Assembly: GCF_001593385.1 (NCBI RefSeq)
Contig: NZ_LUVZ01000043.1
Coordinates: forward strand, 248,001 to 312,000
DNA length: 64,000 nucleotides
From: Chryseobacterium cucumeris
GTDB taxonomy: Bacteria; Bacteroidota; Bacteroidia; Flavobacteriales; Weeksellaceae
Reading direction: 5' to 3'
Position numbers and translations under genes: made by a program. Positions 57,705-64,000 of the stretch are shown piece by piece (positions within the stretch are counted from its first letter, which is position 1; every line of letters starts with the position of its first letter). The notes beneath the pieces were generated by a model. It saw only the letters and a program-made list of their open reading frames with translations. It had not been told where the DNA came from and ran no database searches.

Positions 57705-58810
57705 AAGCTTTCAATTTCTTGCTGGATATATTGTTTTTGCTCCGGATTTCTGATCCAGTCGCAACGGGTCTGCAGGTATCTCAATTTATCTTTTATTACA
57801 TTCTGCTCTTCAAAACTTAATGTTCCTTCATTCCATTTTTCTACAAGAATTTTTACGTCTTTCATAACTTCTTCAGGATTGGGAGTTTTGTTCTGCATGG
57901 CCTGTGGATGTGAATCCGGATGATCATCCTTCTCAATCGTCCTGTTGATAATTCCTTCCAGAATTTCAATCTGTTCTTCGGTATCCCAGATATGCTTTAA
58001 CACCCACAAATCAGAAAGTACGGCTTCTTTTCTTCCGCAGATCAGGGCGCTTGCTGCAATCAGATTCTGAAGTTTCACCGCTCTACGGTCTGAAATAGCA
58101 ATCCCTGTATTTCTGAGGCTCATAATTGTGTTCAGATAGACTTCATAAATGGGTTTAAGATCTATGGTTCTACACAAACTCTGAAGCTGTCTGATTTCAT
58201 CAGCATGGATTTCCGGAACTTCTGTTTTTTCTTCGTTTTCCAGTTTTCTTCCGGCCAAAAGTACCTGTTGTAAGAGTTCGGGATTGACATAGTCTACATT
58301 AATTCTTACCAGAAAACGGTCAAATAATGCATTGAGTGCTTCATCTTCCGGAAGAACGTTACTTGCTCCTACAAACATCAGTGCAGGAAGATGCTTGGTT
58401 TCTTTTCCTCTTTTAAATATTTTTTCGTTGAGTGCTGTCAGAAGGGAATTCAAAATAGCCGAGTTCGCATTGAAGATCTCATCAAGAAAAACCAAGGAAG
58501 CTTCGGGCATCATTCCTTCCGTATTGGTCAAAAGTTCACCTTCTTTCAGTTTTCTGATATCAAAAGGTCCGAAAATCTCGTTCGGTTCTGTAAAACGGGT
58601 TAACAAATATTCGAAATTCTTTCCGTCCTTCACTGTTTTGGCCAGTGTTCTGACAATCGCAGATTTTGCCGTACCCGGAGGTCCGTATAAAAATGCATTT
58701 TCTCTTGCCAACAGGCATATTCCTAAAAGGTCTACGACATCATTTTTACCTACAAAAGTATCTTTTACGTAGTTAAGGACTGTATTTAGCTGATTTATAT
58801 TCTGGTTCAT
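57677..58810 (-). CDS. MoxR family AAA ATPase
   Basis: 377 residues. Walker A is GPPGTAKSA (about 39-47), Walker B LVFLDEIF, sensor 1 MFVGASNVLPED, and the arginine-finger region ALFDRFLVRI. The AAA lid follows with RAVKLQNLIAASALICGR. A C-terminal tail of about 60 residues ends in WIRNPEQKQYIQQEIESLW. MoxR ATPases work with vWA proteins as ATP-driven chaperones that assemble or activate complexes; in ternary systems they are linked to conflict or stress responses. It is the third gene of the operon. Confidence 0.93.
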   Translation of the reverse strand: MNQNINQLNTVLNYVKDTFVGKNDVVDLLGICLLARENAFLYGPPGTAKSAIVRTLAKTVKDGKNFEYLLTRFTEPNEIFGPFDIRKLKEGELLTNTEGMMPEASLVFLDEIFNANSAILNSLLTALNEKIFKRGKETKHLPALMFVGASNVLPEDEALNALFDRFLVRINVDYVNPELLQQVLLAGRKLENEEKTEVPEIHADEIRQLQSLCRTIDLKPIYEVYLNTIMSLRNTGIAISDRRAVKLQNLIAASALICGRKEAVLSDLWVLKHIWDTEEQIEILEGIINRTIEKDDHPDSHPQAMQNKTPNPEEVMKDVKILVEKWNEGTLSFEEQNVIKDKLRYLQTRCDWIRNPEQKQYIQQEIESLWQKILQSV

Positions 58811-58822
58811 TGATTTTAAAAA

Positions 58823-59401
58823 TTAAAATTTCCACCACTTTTTCTTAGGGGTTTTCTCTTCTTTATTTTCTGCCTGTTCATTTCTTTTATTGAATGAAAA
58901 AGCCAGTCTCTGATAAGGCACTTTGATATCGAAATACAGCTGTGTTCCGTCATCCAGTGTAAGTACATCCATTATTTTATCTCCATCCTTGACCAGACTT
59001 TGTGAAACATCCTGTTTATTGAAGTGATGTCTGATCAGATCTCTTTCGTCGGAAATTCTTGTGATCATATAAGGAGAATCTTTGGTTCCGTCTCCGGTTT
59101 TTTCAAGGCAATCAAAGATAAGCTGTGCTATGGTCATTTCAATATTCCGTCCTTTTTCGTCCCCCAGTTCTTTGTAAGCAAAATATTTACAGATATGCGC
59201 TCTGGGACTCAGTAAAATATTGACATTGACATATTGTATAACCTCTTCAAATTTCCCTTCATTAAGTAAATCCTGTAAGTTTTCAATATCTTCGGAATAG
59301 GGATCATATTCCGTATTACTGATCACCAGTTCACGGCATTTCAGGAATGTTTCTTTTGTAGGGTCGGTTAAAAATTCAAATACTTTCTCATACGTTTTCA
59401 T
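58823..59401 (-). CDS. MoxR operon protein, 192 aa
   Basis: I do not recognise the family. The protein is soluble, with helical N-terminal half (KVFEFLTDPTKETFLKCRELVISNTEYDPYSEDIENLQDLLNEGKF) and a C-terminal strand pair TLDDGTQLYFDIKVPYQRLAFSF, then a charged tail. VNVNILLSPRAHICKYFAYKELGDEKGRNIEMTIAQLIFDCL resembles a TPR-like hairpin. It lies 12 bp upstream of the MoxR gene and overlaps the first gene by 14 bp. An adaptor is possible by context only. Confidence 0.65.
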   Translation of the reverse strand: MKTYEKVFEFLTDPTKETFLKCRELVISNTEYDPYSEDIENLQDLLNEGKFEEVIQYVNVNILLSPRAHICKYFAYKELGDEKGRNIEMTIAQLIFDCLEKTGDGTKDSPYMITRISDERDLIRHHFNKQDVSQSLVKDGDKIMDVLTLDDGTQLYFDIKVPYQRLAFSFNKRNEQAENKEEKTPKKKWWKF

Positions 59402-60044
59402 TATGGTCTTCGGTTATAGTTTTTAGTTCTCGCCAGAATGCATCTTTGTACATTCCGAATTCGGCTATTAGTAGTTTATTAATGAACGGAATTTCCGCAA
59501 GTTTATAATCTCTTTTTTCAACAATTCTTTCCAGATAAAGTTTCCTGTACGTCTTGTCTTGCAGTTCTTCTGTCCAGTTCACGTTCTTCAGATCAAGATC
59601 ATACCCTACTCCGGAATAGTGAAACTGTGTCAGAATATTTTCCAGCATGGGAATCAGTGGATCATCAGGATCAACTGTATGTAAAGCAACCATAACCTGT
59701 GGTAAAAATCTCAGTGACAAGTCTGCAGATAAGATAGAAGGAATATCCCGTGTTCCTTTGAACCGGGGAATAAGATTGTCAATATTTTTTTCTGTATTTT
59801 CTCTGATCAGATAAAGCTGTGCACTATGGTAGAGCACCTTGGCAGCCCAAACAGCGGTTTCTTTGCTGCAGGTCAATTGATCAGATAAAAATTCAAGTCT
59901 TTCTTTTTCGAATTCAGCTTCAAAATAATCTCCTGCTTCCGCCTCTTCCTGAGGGGAAATTTGCTGTAAGTTTGAAAAAAGAGTAATACATTCTTCCTTA
60001 CGAAGCAAAAATATCGTGTCTAAAAACGGTGACTTGGTTTCCAT
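59388..60044 (-). CDS. MoxR operon protein, 218 aa
   Basis: First gene of the operon; family unknown to me. It is acidic and helical: DTIFLLRKEECITLFSNLQQISPQEEAEAGDYFEAEFEKERLEFL, CSKETAVWAAKVLYHSAQLYLIRENTEKNID, ending KLYLERIVEKRDYKLAEIPFINKLL. No catalytic motif or membrane segment is seen. The 14-bp overlap with the next gene indicates coupling. Co-occurrence with MoxR is the only functional clue. Confidence 0.65.
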   Translation of the reverse strand: METKSPFLDTIFLLRKEECITLFSNLQQISPQEEAEAGDYFEAEFEKERLEFLSDQLTCSKETAVWAAKVLYHSAQLYLIRENTEKNIDNLIPRFKGTRDIPSILSADLSLRFLPQVMVALHTVDPDDPLIPMLENILTQFHYSGVGYDLDLKNVNWTEELQDKTYRKLYLERIVEKRDYKLAEIPFINKLLIAEFGMYKDAFWRELKTITEDHNENV

Positions 60045-60339
60045 GATCTAACAAAAATAAAATTATTTCGTTGAGAATAAAATTTTTGTGGAGAAGATTC
60101 TTTTTAAATATGGATTCTTTGAAGTTATCCTAAGGTTGGAAAGCGCAAAGGCGCCAGTGGGTAAGCATTGTAATACTTTTTAAGGCGTGAGAACATTTCG
60201 AATTCGCTGAATGTGAGGTTTTCAGCAAGGTAATTCTTACAATCTAAACCTTTTAGGTTTTAAAAACCTACAATGTTTGAAATTACATATTTATTACTAT
60301 ACTAAAGATTGCTTCGTCGCTAAAGCTCCTCGTAATGAC
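60045..60339. other. Non-coding gap
   Basis: 295 bp without a gene between the MoxR operon and the VOC gene. It contains a palindromic AAACCTTTTAGG / AAAACCTA stretch near 60248-60271, probably a dispersed repeat remnant. The MoxR operon promoter should lie near 60050-60110 but no clear box is visible. Confidence 0.4.
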
Positions 60340-60732
60340 TTAGTGTGATACAATTTCAATAATATTATTTTCCGGATCAAGGATGACGCTTTCGTAATAT
60401 CCGTCTCCTGTGGTACGCGGTTCTCCAGCCACTTTATATCCATCTTTTCTCAGTATTTCTGTAAGTTCGTCTACTTTTTGTTTATTGTCTACAGAAAATG
60501 CAAGATGAATAATTCCGCACTGCTGGGATTCATAAGAGTTTTCGCTTTCTTTGATATCTGGTCTGGTCATGATTTCAAGACGGCAGCCATTTTCAAAACT
60601 TAAAAAATAGGATTGAAAGTTTTTAACCGGATTATGGTATTTTTCATTGGAAACTGCTCCAAAATATTTCTGATAAAATGCTCTGGATTGTTCAAGATCT
60701 TTCACCCAAATGGCAATATGCTCTATTTTCAC
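60340..60732 (-). CDS. VOC family protein
   Basis: 130 residues. MKIEHIAIWVKDLEQSRAFYQKYFGAV and the C-terminal GDGYYESVILDPENNIIEIVSH are the paired beta-alpha-beta-beta-beta modules of the VOC fold. Metal ligands would be the His of EHIAIW, the Glu of CRLEIM, the His of GIIHLAF and the Glu of IIEIV, all present. It is closest to lactoylglutathione lyase-like or dioxygenase-like small VOC proteins. The gene has a single-gene unit structure. Confidence 0.9.
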   Translation of the reverse strand: MKIEHIAIWVKDLEQSRAFYQKYFGAVSNEKYHNPVKNFQSYFLSFENGCRLEIMTRPDIKESENSYESQQCGIIHLAFSVDNKQKVDELTEILRKDGYKVAGEPRTTGDGYYESVILDPENNIIEIVSH

Positions 60733-60967
60733 TTTTAAAATGTTAAATGTTTTACTTCTGCAAAAGTAGCCGGTCTGCTTTCACGATACCTGCTCTTCGT
60801 TATTCTTTTATTGTTCTCTGTTTACAAGGTTAGGTTTTGGATTATACAAAGGACTTTATTTAAAATATTATTTAAAGCATTTATTAATAATATCTTATAT
60901 ATTCTATTAATAAGAAGAGGTTTCATTGTTTCCATTTTCGTAATTATATAAACAAACTAAAAGTTAT

Positions 60968-60975
60968 TATCTTTG
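60968..60975 (+). promoter_or_regulatory. -7 promoter box of deoD
   Basis: TATCTTTG is a perfect TAnnTTTG element, 19 bp before the ATG. Confidence 0.5.
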
Positions 60976-60994
60976 TCCCATTCAAAAAAACATT

Positions 60995-61705
60995 ATGAGT
61001 ATTCACATCAGTGCAAAAAAAGGAGAAATTGCTAAAGTAGTATTGCAGCCGGGGGATCCGCTTCGTGCACAGTATATTGCTGAAAATTATTTAGAAAATG
61101 CTAAACTGGTAAGCAAAACCAGAGGTATTTTTTATTATACAGGGCTTTATAAAGGTAAAGAAATCACTGTAGGAGCGAGTGGAATGGGTTTCCCAAGTAT
61201 AGGAATCTATTCTTTTGAGTTATTTACAGAATATGAAGTAGATACGATCATCAGAATCGGGACTTGTGGTGCTTACAATACAGATCTTCAACTTTTTGAC
61301 ATCTTAAATATTGACAAAGCTGCCAGTGAAAGTACGTATGCCAAATATGCATGGGGAATTGAAGACGAAATCCTTTCTCACCAGGGGAATATCTTTAATA
61401 CCATCAACGAAACGGCTAAAGATTTATCTTTAAATGCTAAAGCCATCAATATCCATAGTAGCGATATTTTCTACAGAAAAGATCCTAACACTCCTGAAAT
61501 TGCTACCAAATACAACTGTCCTGCAGTAGAAATGGAAGCTTTTGGTTTATTTGCCAATGCTCAGCATTTAGGAAAAAATGCAGCGACTATTCTTACGGTA
61601 ACGGATATTATTCCTACCCACGAAAAAATCTCTGCAGATGAAAGAGAAACAGCTTTGAATCCAATGATGGAACTAGCTTTGGAATCGGCTATAAAGAGTT
61701 TGTAA
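60995..61705 (+). CDS. deoD: Purine nucleoside phosphorylase DeoD-type
   Basis: 236 residues, standard for the hexameric PNP/UDP family. MSIHISAKKGEIAKVVLQPGDPLRAQYIAENYL contains the phosphate-binding GDPLRA, GIFYYTGLYKGKEITVGASGMGFPSIGIYSFEL follows, and IRIGTCGA is the family signature. CPAVEMEAFGLF holds the ribose-binding Glu-Met-Glu and TVTDI the base-site Asp. It cleaves purine (deoxy)nucleosides with phosphate. A terminator follows. Confidence 0.96.
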   Translation: MSIHISAKKGEIAKVVLQPGDPLRAQYIAENYLENAKLVSKTRGIFYYTGLYKGKEITVGASGMGFPSIGIYSFELFTEYEVDTIIRIGTCGAYNTDLQLFDILNIDKAASESTYAKYAWGIEDEILSHQGNIFNTINETAKDLSLNAKAINIHSSDIFYRKDPNTPEIATKYNCPAVEMEAFGLFANAQHLGKNAATILTVTDIIPTHEKISADERETALNPMMELALESAIKSL

Positions 61706-61722
61706 GAAATAAATTCATTATA

Positions 61723-61759
61723 AAAAAAGAGCTTTACTTCATCAGTAGAGCTCTTTTTT
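61723..61759. terminator. Bidirectional terminator deoD / tatD
   Basis: A 15-bp stem (AAAAAAGAGCTTTAC / GTAGAGCTCTTTTTT, one G-U) with a 7-nt loop separates the convergent genes. Confidence 0.8.
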
Positions 61760-62543
61760 ATAGTCTGAAAAAATTTCTGGCTGTTTCTGTAGTATCATCT
61801 GCCACTTCAGAAATGCTGATCTTCTTCAGATGGGCAATGGTTTGTGCTACATAAGGTAAAAATGAAGGTTCATTTCTTCTGTTCTGCATTCTCGGCATAT
61901 TCTTCGGAAGCATAAATGGGGCGTCTGTTTCAATCATCATCCTGTCAAGAGGGACATATTTTATAACGTCTTCAAGGTGTTTAAATCTTTTCTCATCACT
62001 GATGGCTCCTGTAAATCCTAAATAAAATCCTTTATCCAGATAAGTTTTTGCTTCATTCAATGTTCCGGTAAAGCAGTGTACAACGGCTTCAGGTAACTTT
62101 GAAAGACAGTCATCTGTGATTTCATTAAATCTTTTAAATGCGGATCTTTCATGAAGAAAAAGGGGTTTGTTTACTTCAATGGCGAGTTCAAGCTGTGCCT
62201 GATAACATTTTTCCTGCAAAGGTCTGGGAGAGAAATCACGGTCAAAATCCAATCCGCACTCTCCTACTGAAATCACATGATCCTGCTTTAATAGTTTTCT
62301 GAGCTCATCAATACTTTGTCCATTAAAAGATTTGGCATCGTGGGGATGAATTCCGGCTGTTGAAAATAAAATTTCGGGATATTCTTGTGCAATTTCCGCA
62401 GATTCTTTGCTTCCACGTATGCTGGTTCCGGTGAGAATCATATGTTCAACCCCCTCGTCCAAAGCACGGTTAATAATTTCTTCGTGTTCATTATAGAATT
62501 GTTTATTGGTCAGATTAATGCCAATATCAATATAAGTATTCAT
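61758..62543 (-). CDS. tatD: TatD family metal-dependent hydrolase
   Basis: 261 residues. TatD motifs: DIGINLTNKQF, STAGIHPHDA (HxH-type), VSVGECGLDFDRDFSP (Glu ligand), KPLFLHERSAF, VVHCFTGTLNEA (His), LGFTGAIS, and MIETDAPFMLP (Asp). The usual role is 3'-5' DNA/RNA exonuclease activity and repair of peroxide damage. The gene is followed upstream by a tRNA-like gene with a TCA anticodon, 41 bp away on the same strand. Confidence 0.93.
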   Translation of the reverse strand: MNTYIDIGINLTNKQFYNEHEEIINRALDEGVEHMILTGTSIRGSKESAEIAQEYPEILFSTAGIHPHDAKSFNGQSIDELRKLLKQDHVISVGECGLDFDRDFSPRPLQEKCYQAQLELAIEVNKPLFLHERSAFKRFNEITDDCLSKLPEAVVHCFTGTLNEAKTYLDKGFYLGFTGAISDEKRFKHLEDVIKYVPLDRMMIETDAPFMLPKNMPRMQNRRNEPSFLPYVAQTIAHLKKISISEVADDTTETARNFFRL

Positions 62544-62584
62544 TCTTTTACTTTTTATTATTGGTTACTTTTAGTTAAAAAAAT

Positions 62585-62654
62585 AGAAACAGACCGGATT
62601 CGAACCGATGACCTTCCTTTGAATGGAATATTTTTCCAGTTAAACTACTGTTTC
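62585..62654 (-). tRNA. tRNA-like, anticodon TCA (UGA-reading type)
   Basis: Acceptor GAAACAG / CTGTTTC is perfect; T arm ATCGG TTCGAAT CCGGT (one G-U); anticodon stem TTCC / GGAA with loop ATTCAAA, which keeps U33 and A37 and places TCA at 34-36. The D arm is weak and the variable loop is only about 3 nt. It is too short for a selenocysteine tRNA. It lies alone between tatD and the repeat protein. It could be an opal suppressor, a decoy, or a relic of the array type. Confidence 0.65.
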
Positions 62655-62658
62655 TTGT

Positions 62659-64000
62659 TTATGTTTCTGCTCTCAGAAGATTAAAGTATTCTGAAGCTGT
62701 AAGAGGTCGTATTTCTCCGGTAGGAGTTACTTTTTCTTTCAATTCGCAGATGAGCAGATCTCCCTGTCTCTTCAAGCATTTTATATAAGGAATCAGATTA
62801 CTGTGTATTCTGAAGGTAGATGCAATGGCCGTTAAAGCATCGGATTTATAATCGGATTCTATCCACAGCCAGTGTTCTTTTTCCGTAGATGGGCACCAAC
62901 ATTTCACTGCATAAGAATATTCTGCTCTGCTCCCCCAGATGAACACTCCCAATTTACGGTTTTCAATTTCATGTACTTCATAACGGTTAACTTTTTGGGT
63001 TAGTTTTTCGTTTCCGTTTTCATCATACTCCTCGTAGGCAATTTCAATTTCTTTTTCATTGATCTTTCTGGATTCAAGTTTTTTCATCAGATTTCCTACG
63101 CCATAATAACTGAAGCAGAACAGTTTAAAATTCCGGTCTTCTGCTTTAAAGAATTCCTCATATTTCATCGGCTCCACTTCTGTCCAGAGACTTTCAATTT
63201 TTCCTAAAACCTTTGTAAAAAATGGAGTATTAAAAGACTCCCATTGTCTTTCATACTCACGGGTTTTGAAATTCTGAAAGCTGCTGTGTCTTAATTTTAA
63301 GATCGCAACCAGTTTTCTCATATGATAGCGCTTTTCCTGGAAAATATAAGGGAAAGATGTCCGTGAAATAATGAAATAATCTTTCGTAAGATGCAGATTA
63401 TTATTTATTTTAAAATAAATATTCTTTGCGATATATTCAAAGCCATCATAGGTACCGTACAAATAATTGTTGATACATTCCAGCGCAGGAAACTTCAGGT
63501 CTTTCATTCTGGAATCTCCCCATTCCCCAAGATACTCCAACGATTTAAAATCTGTTGCAGGGTTCACATTATACAAAAACTGAATTTTCCCGTTCACTTT
63601 TTGAAGGTGTTCAAAACGATAGATTTCATGGATAATCAGATCTCCCACTTCAGCAATGTTAGGAGCGAACGTATTATAGGTATTGAAAAAGCCTTTCACA
63701 TATCGAAGAGCATTCAGCTCGCACTTTTCAGAACCATTATACATGAAATTTCCAATAATATCAGTCAAAACCGGAAATGCCCCTCTACTTCCTCCATTGA
63801 GCATTATATTACCGGATTTTTCAAGTGCCGGAAAAGTGACATAAGAACCGTTTTCCATATGAATACTTCCGCTGGTTTCCTGAAGTACCGGAAATGAGAC
63901 ACCGGTATTTTCAAATTTCAGGTTACCAATCAACTTCTTCAGCATGGGAAAATGATGGGTAAATTTATGTCCGATATGATATTCACTCCTTATTCTACCA
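62659..64000 (-). CDS. Repeat protein, N-terminus beyond the window
   Basis: The frame is open to the right window edge (GRIRSEYHIGHKFTHHFPML precedes the first internal ATG at 63945), so the gene is probably cut. At least four units of about 19-20 residues repeat at the N-terminal side: FPMLKKLIGNLKFENTGVS, FPVLQETSGSIHMENGSYVT, FPALEKSGNIMLNGGSRGA, FPVLTDIIGNFMYNG. This is a leucine-rich-like solenoid with FP at each turn. The remaining 330 residues are alpha/beta and contain VKCWCPSTEKEHWLWIESDY. I do not know the family; a ligand- or partner-binding role is likely. Confidence 0.7.
   Translation of the reverse strand, partial: GRIRSEYHIGHKFTHHFPMLKKLIGNLKFENTGVSFPVLQETSGSIHMENGSYVTFPALEKSGNIMLNGGSRGAFPVLTDIIGNFMYNGSEKCELNALRYVKGFFNTYNTFAPNIAEVGDLIIHEIYRFEHLQKVNGKIQFLYNVNPATDFKSLEYLGEWGDSRMKDLKFPALECINNYLYGTYDGFEYIAKNIYFKINNNLHLTKDYFIISRTSFPYIFQEKRYHMRKLVAILKLRHSSFQNFKTREYERQWESFNTPFFTKVLGKIESLWTEVEPMKYEEFFKAEDRNFKLFCFSYYGVGNLMKKLESRKINEKEIEIAYEEYDENGNEKLTQKVNRYEVHEIENRKLGVFIWGSRAEYSYAVKCWCPSTEKEHWLWIESDYKSDALTAIASTFRIHSNLIPYIKCLKRQGDLLICELKEKVTPTGEIRPLTASEYFNLLRAET

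Overview
The window reads as chromosome of a Bacteroidota bacterium, most likely a Chryseobacterium or close Weeksellaceae relative. It is AT-rich and has the family promoter pattern (TTTG ... TAnnTTTG). It carries malate:quinone oxidoreductase, TerC/TerD stress genes, DUF1684 and MGH1-like proteins, and a class I cholesterol oxidase. The genus call is inference from gene content, not a database match.

Positions 1-31.7 kb are mostly ordinary accessory and housekeeping genes. They are a truncated glucosidase with a glucose dehydrogenase-like SDR, cholesterol oxidase, an aminoglycoside adenylyltransferase-like gene, mqo, three tandem secreted proteins, gpsA, an M23 peptidase, an Rrf2 regulator with its target and two identical operators, a TetR regulator, and a seven-gene ter operon (HAD, PRTase, TerD, TelA, unknown, TerD, TerC). 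A second EF-G gene follows; its leader peptide, antiterminator and terminator look like a ribosome-sensing attenuator. Next come a tandem repeat tract, a SulP transporter and two small HTH proteins.

Positions 31.7-36 kb hold the most unusual locus. A Ro60/TROVE protein gene is followed on the same strand by a DUF6584 gene, a 73-residue unknown protein and at least eight related structured RNA elements. Three contain a circularly permuted tRNA (T arm, then acceptor stem closed by a loop, then D arm) on a conserved bulged stem, as expected for bacterial Y RNAs of the YrlA type. The Ro60 gene and three RNA or gene promoters share one 19-bp dyad. I infer a co-regulated Ro60-Y RNA regulon with an RNA set much larger than usual. 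SWIM zinc-finger and DUF6493 genes lie just upstream.

Positions 44-51 kb form a one-strand RNA-processing block: two DEDD exonucleases, a metallophosphoesterase, an Rnl2-type RNA ligase, DinB, a cyclic-phosphate-processing receiver protein, a YkuK/DUF458 RNase H-like protein, and then fifteen divergent tRNA or tRNA-like genes. Five copies of another conserved stem-loop lie among the tRNAs. Two very small genes with strong terminators lie upstream of the array. From 51.9 to 60 kb is a seven-gene MoxR AAA / vWA / beta-propeller type operon. A lone tRNA-like gene with a TCA (opal) anticodon sits at 62.6 kb. My reading is that 31.7-62.7 kb is an RNA surveillance, repair and tRNA-replacement island built around MoxR, vWA and TROVE proteins.

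The rest of the right end is ordinary: glyoxalase-like proteins, deoD, tatD, and a repeat protein that runs off the window. Several coding starts were moved downstream from the longest reading frame, because the upstream initiator was a TTG or lay inside a promoter or operator; the reasons are given per entry.
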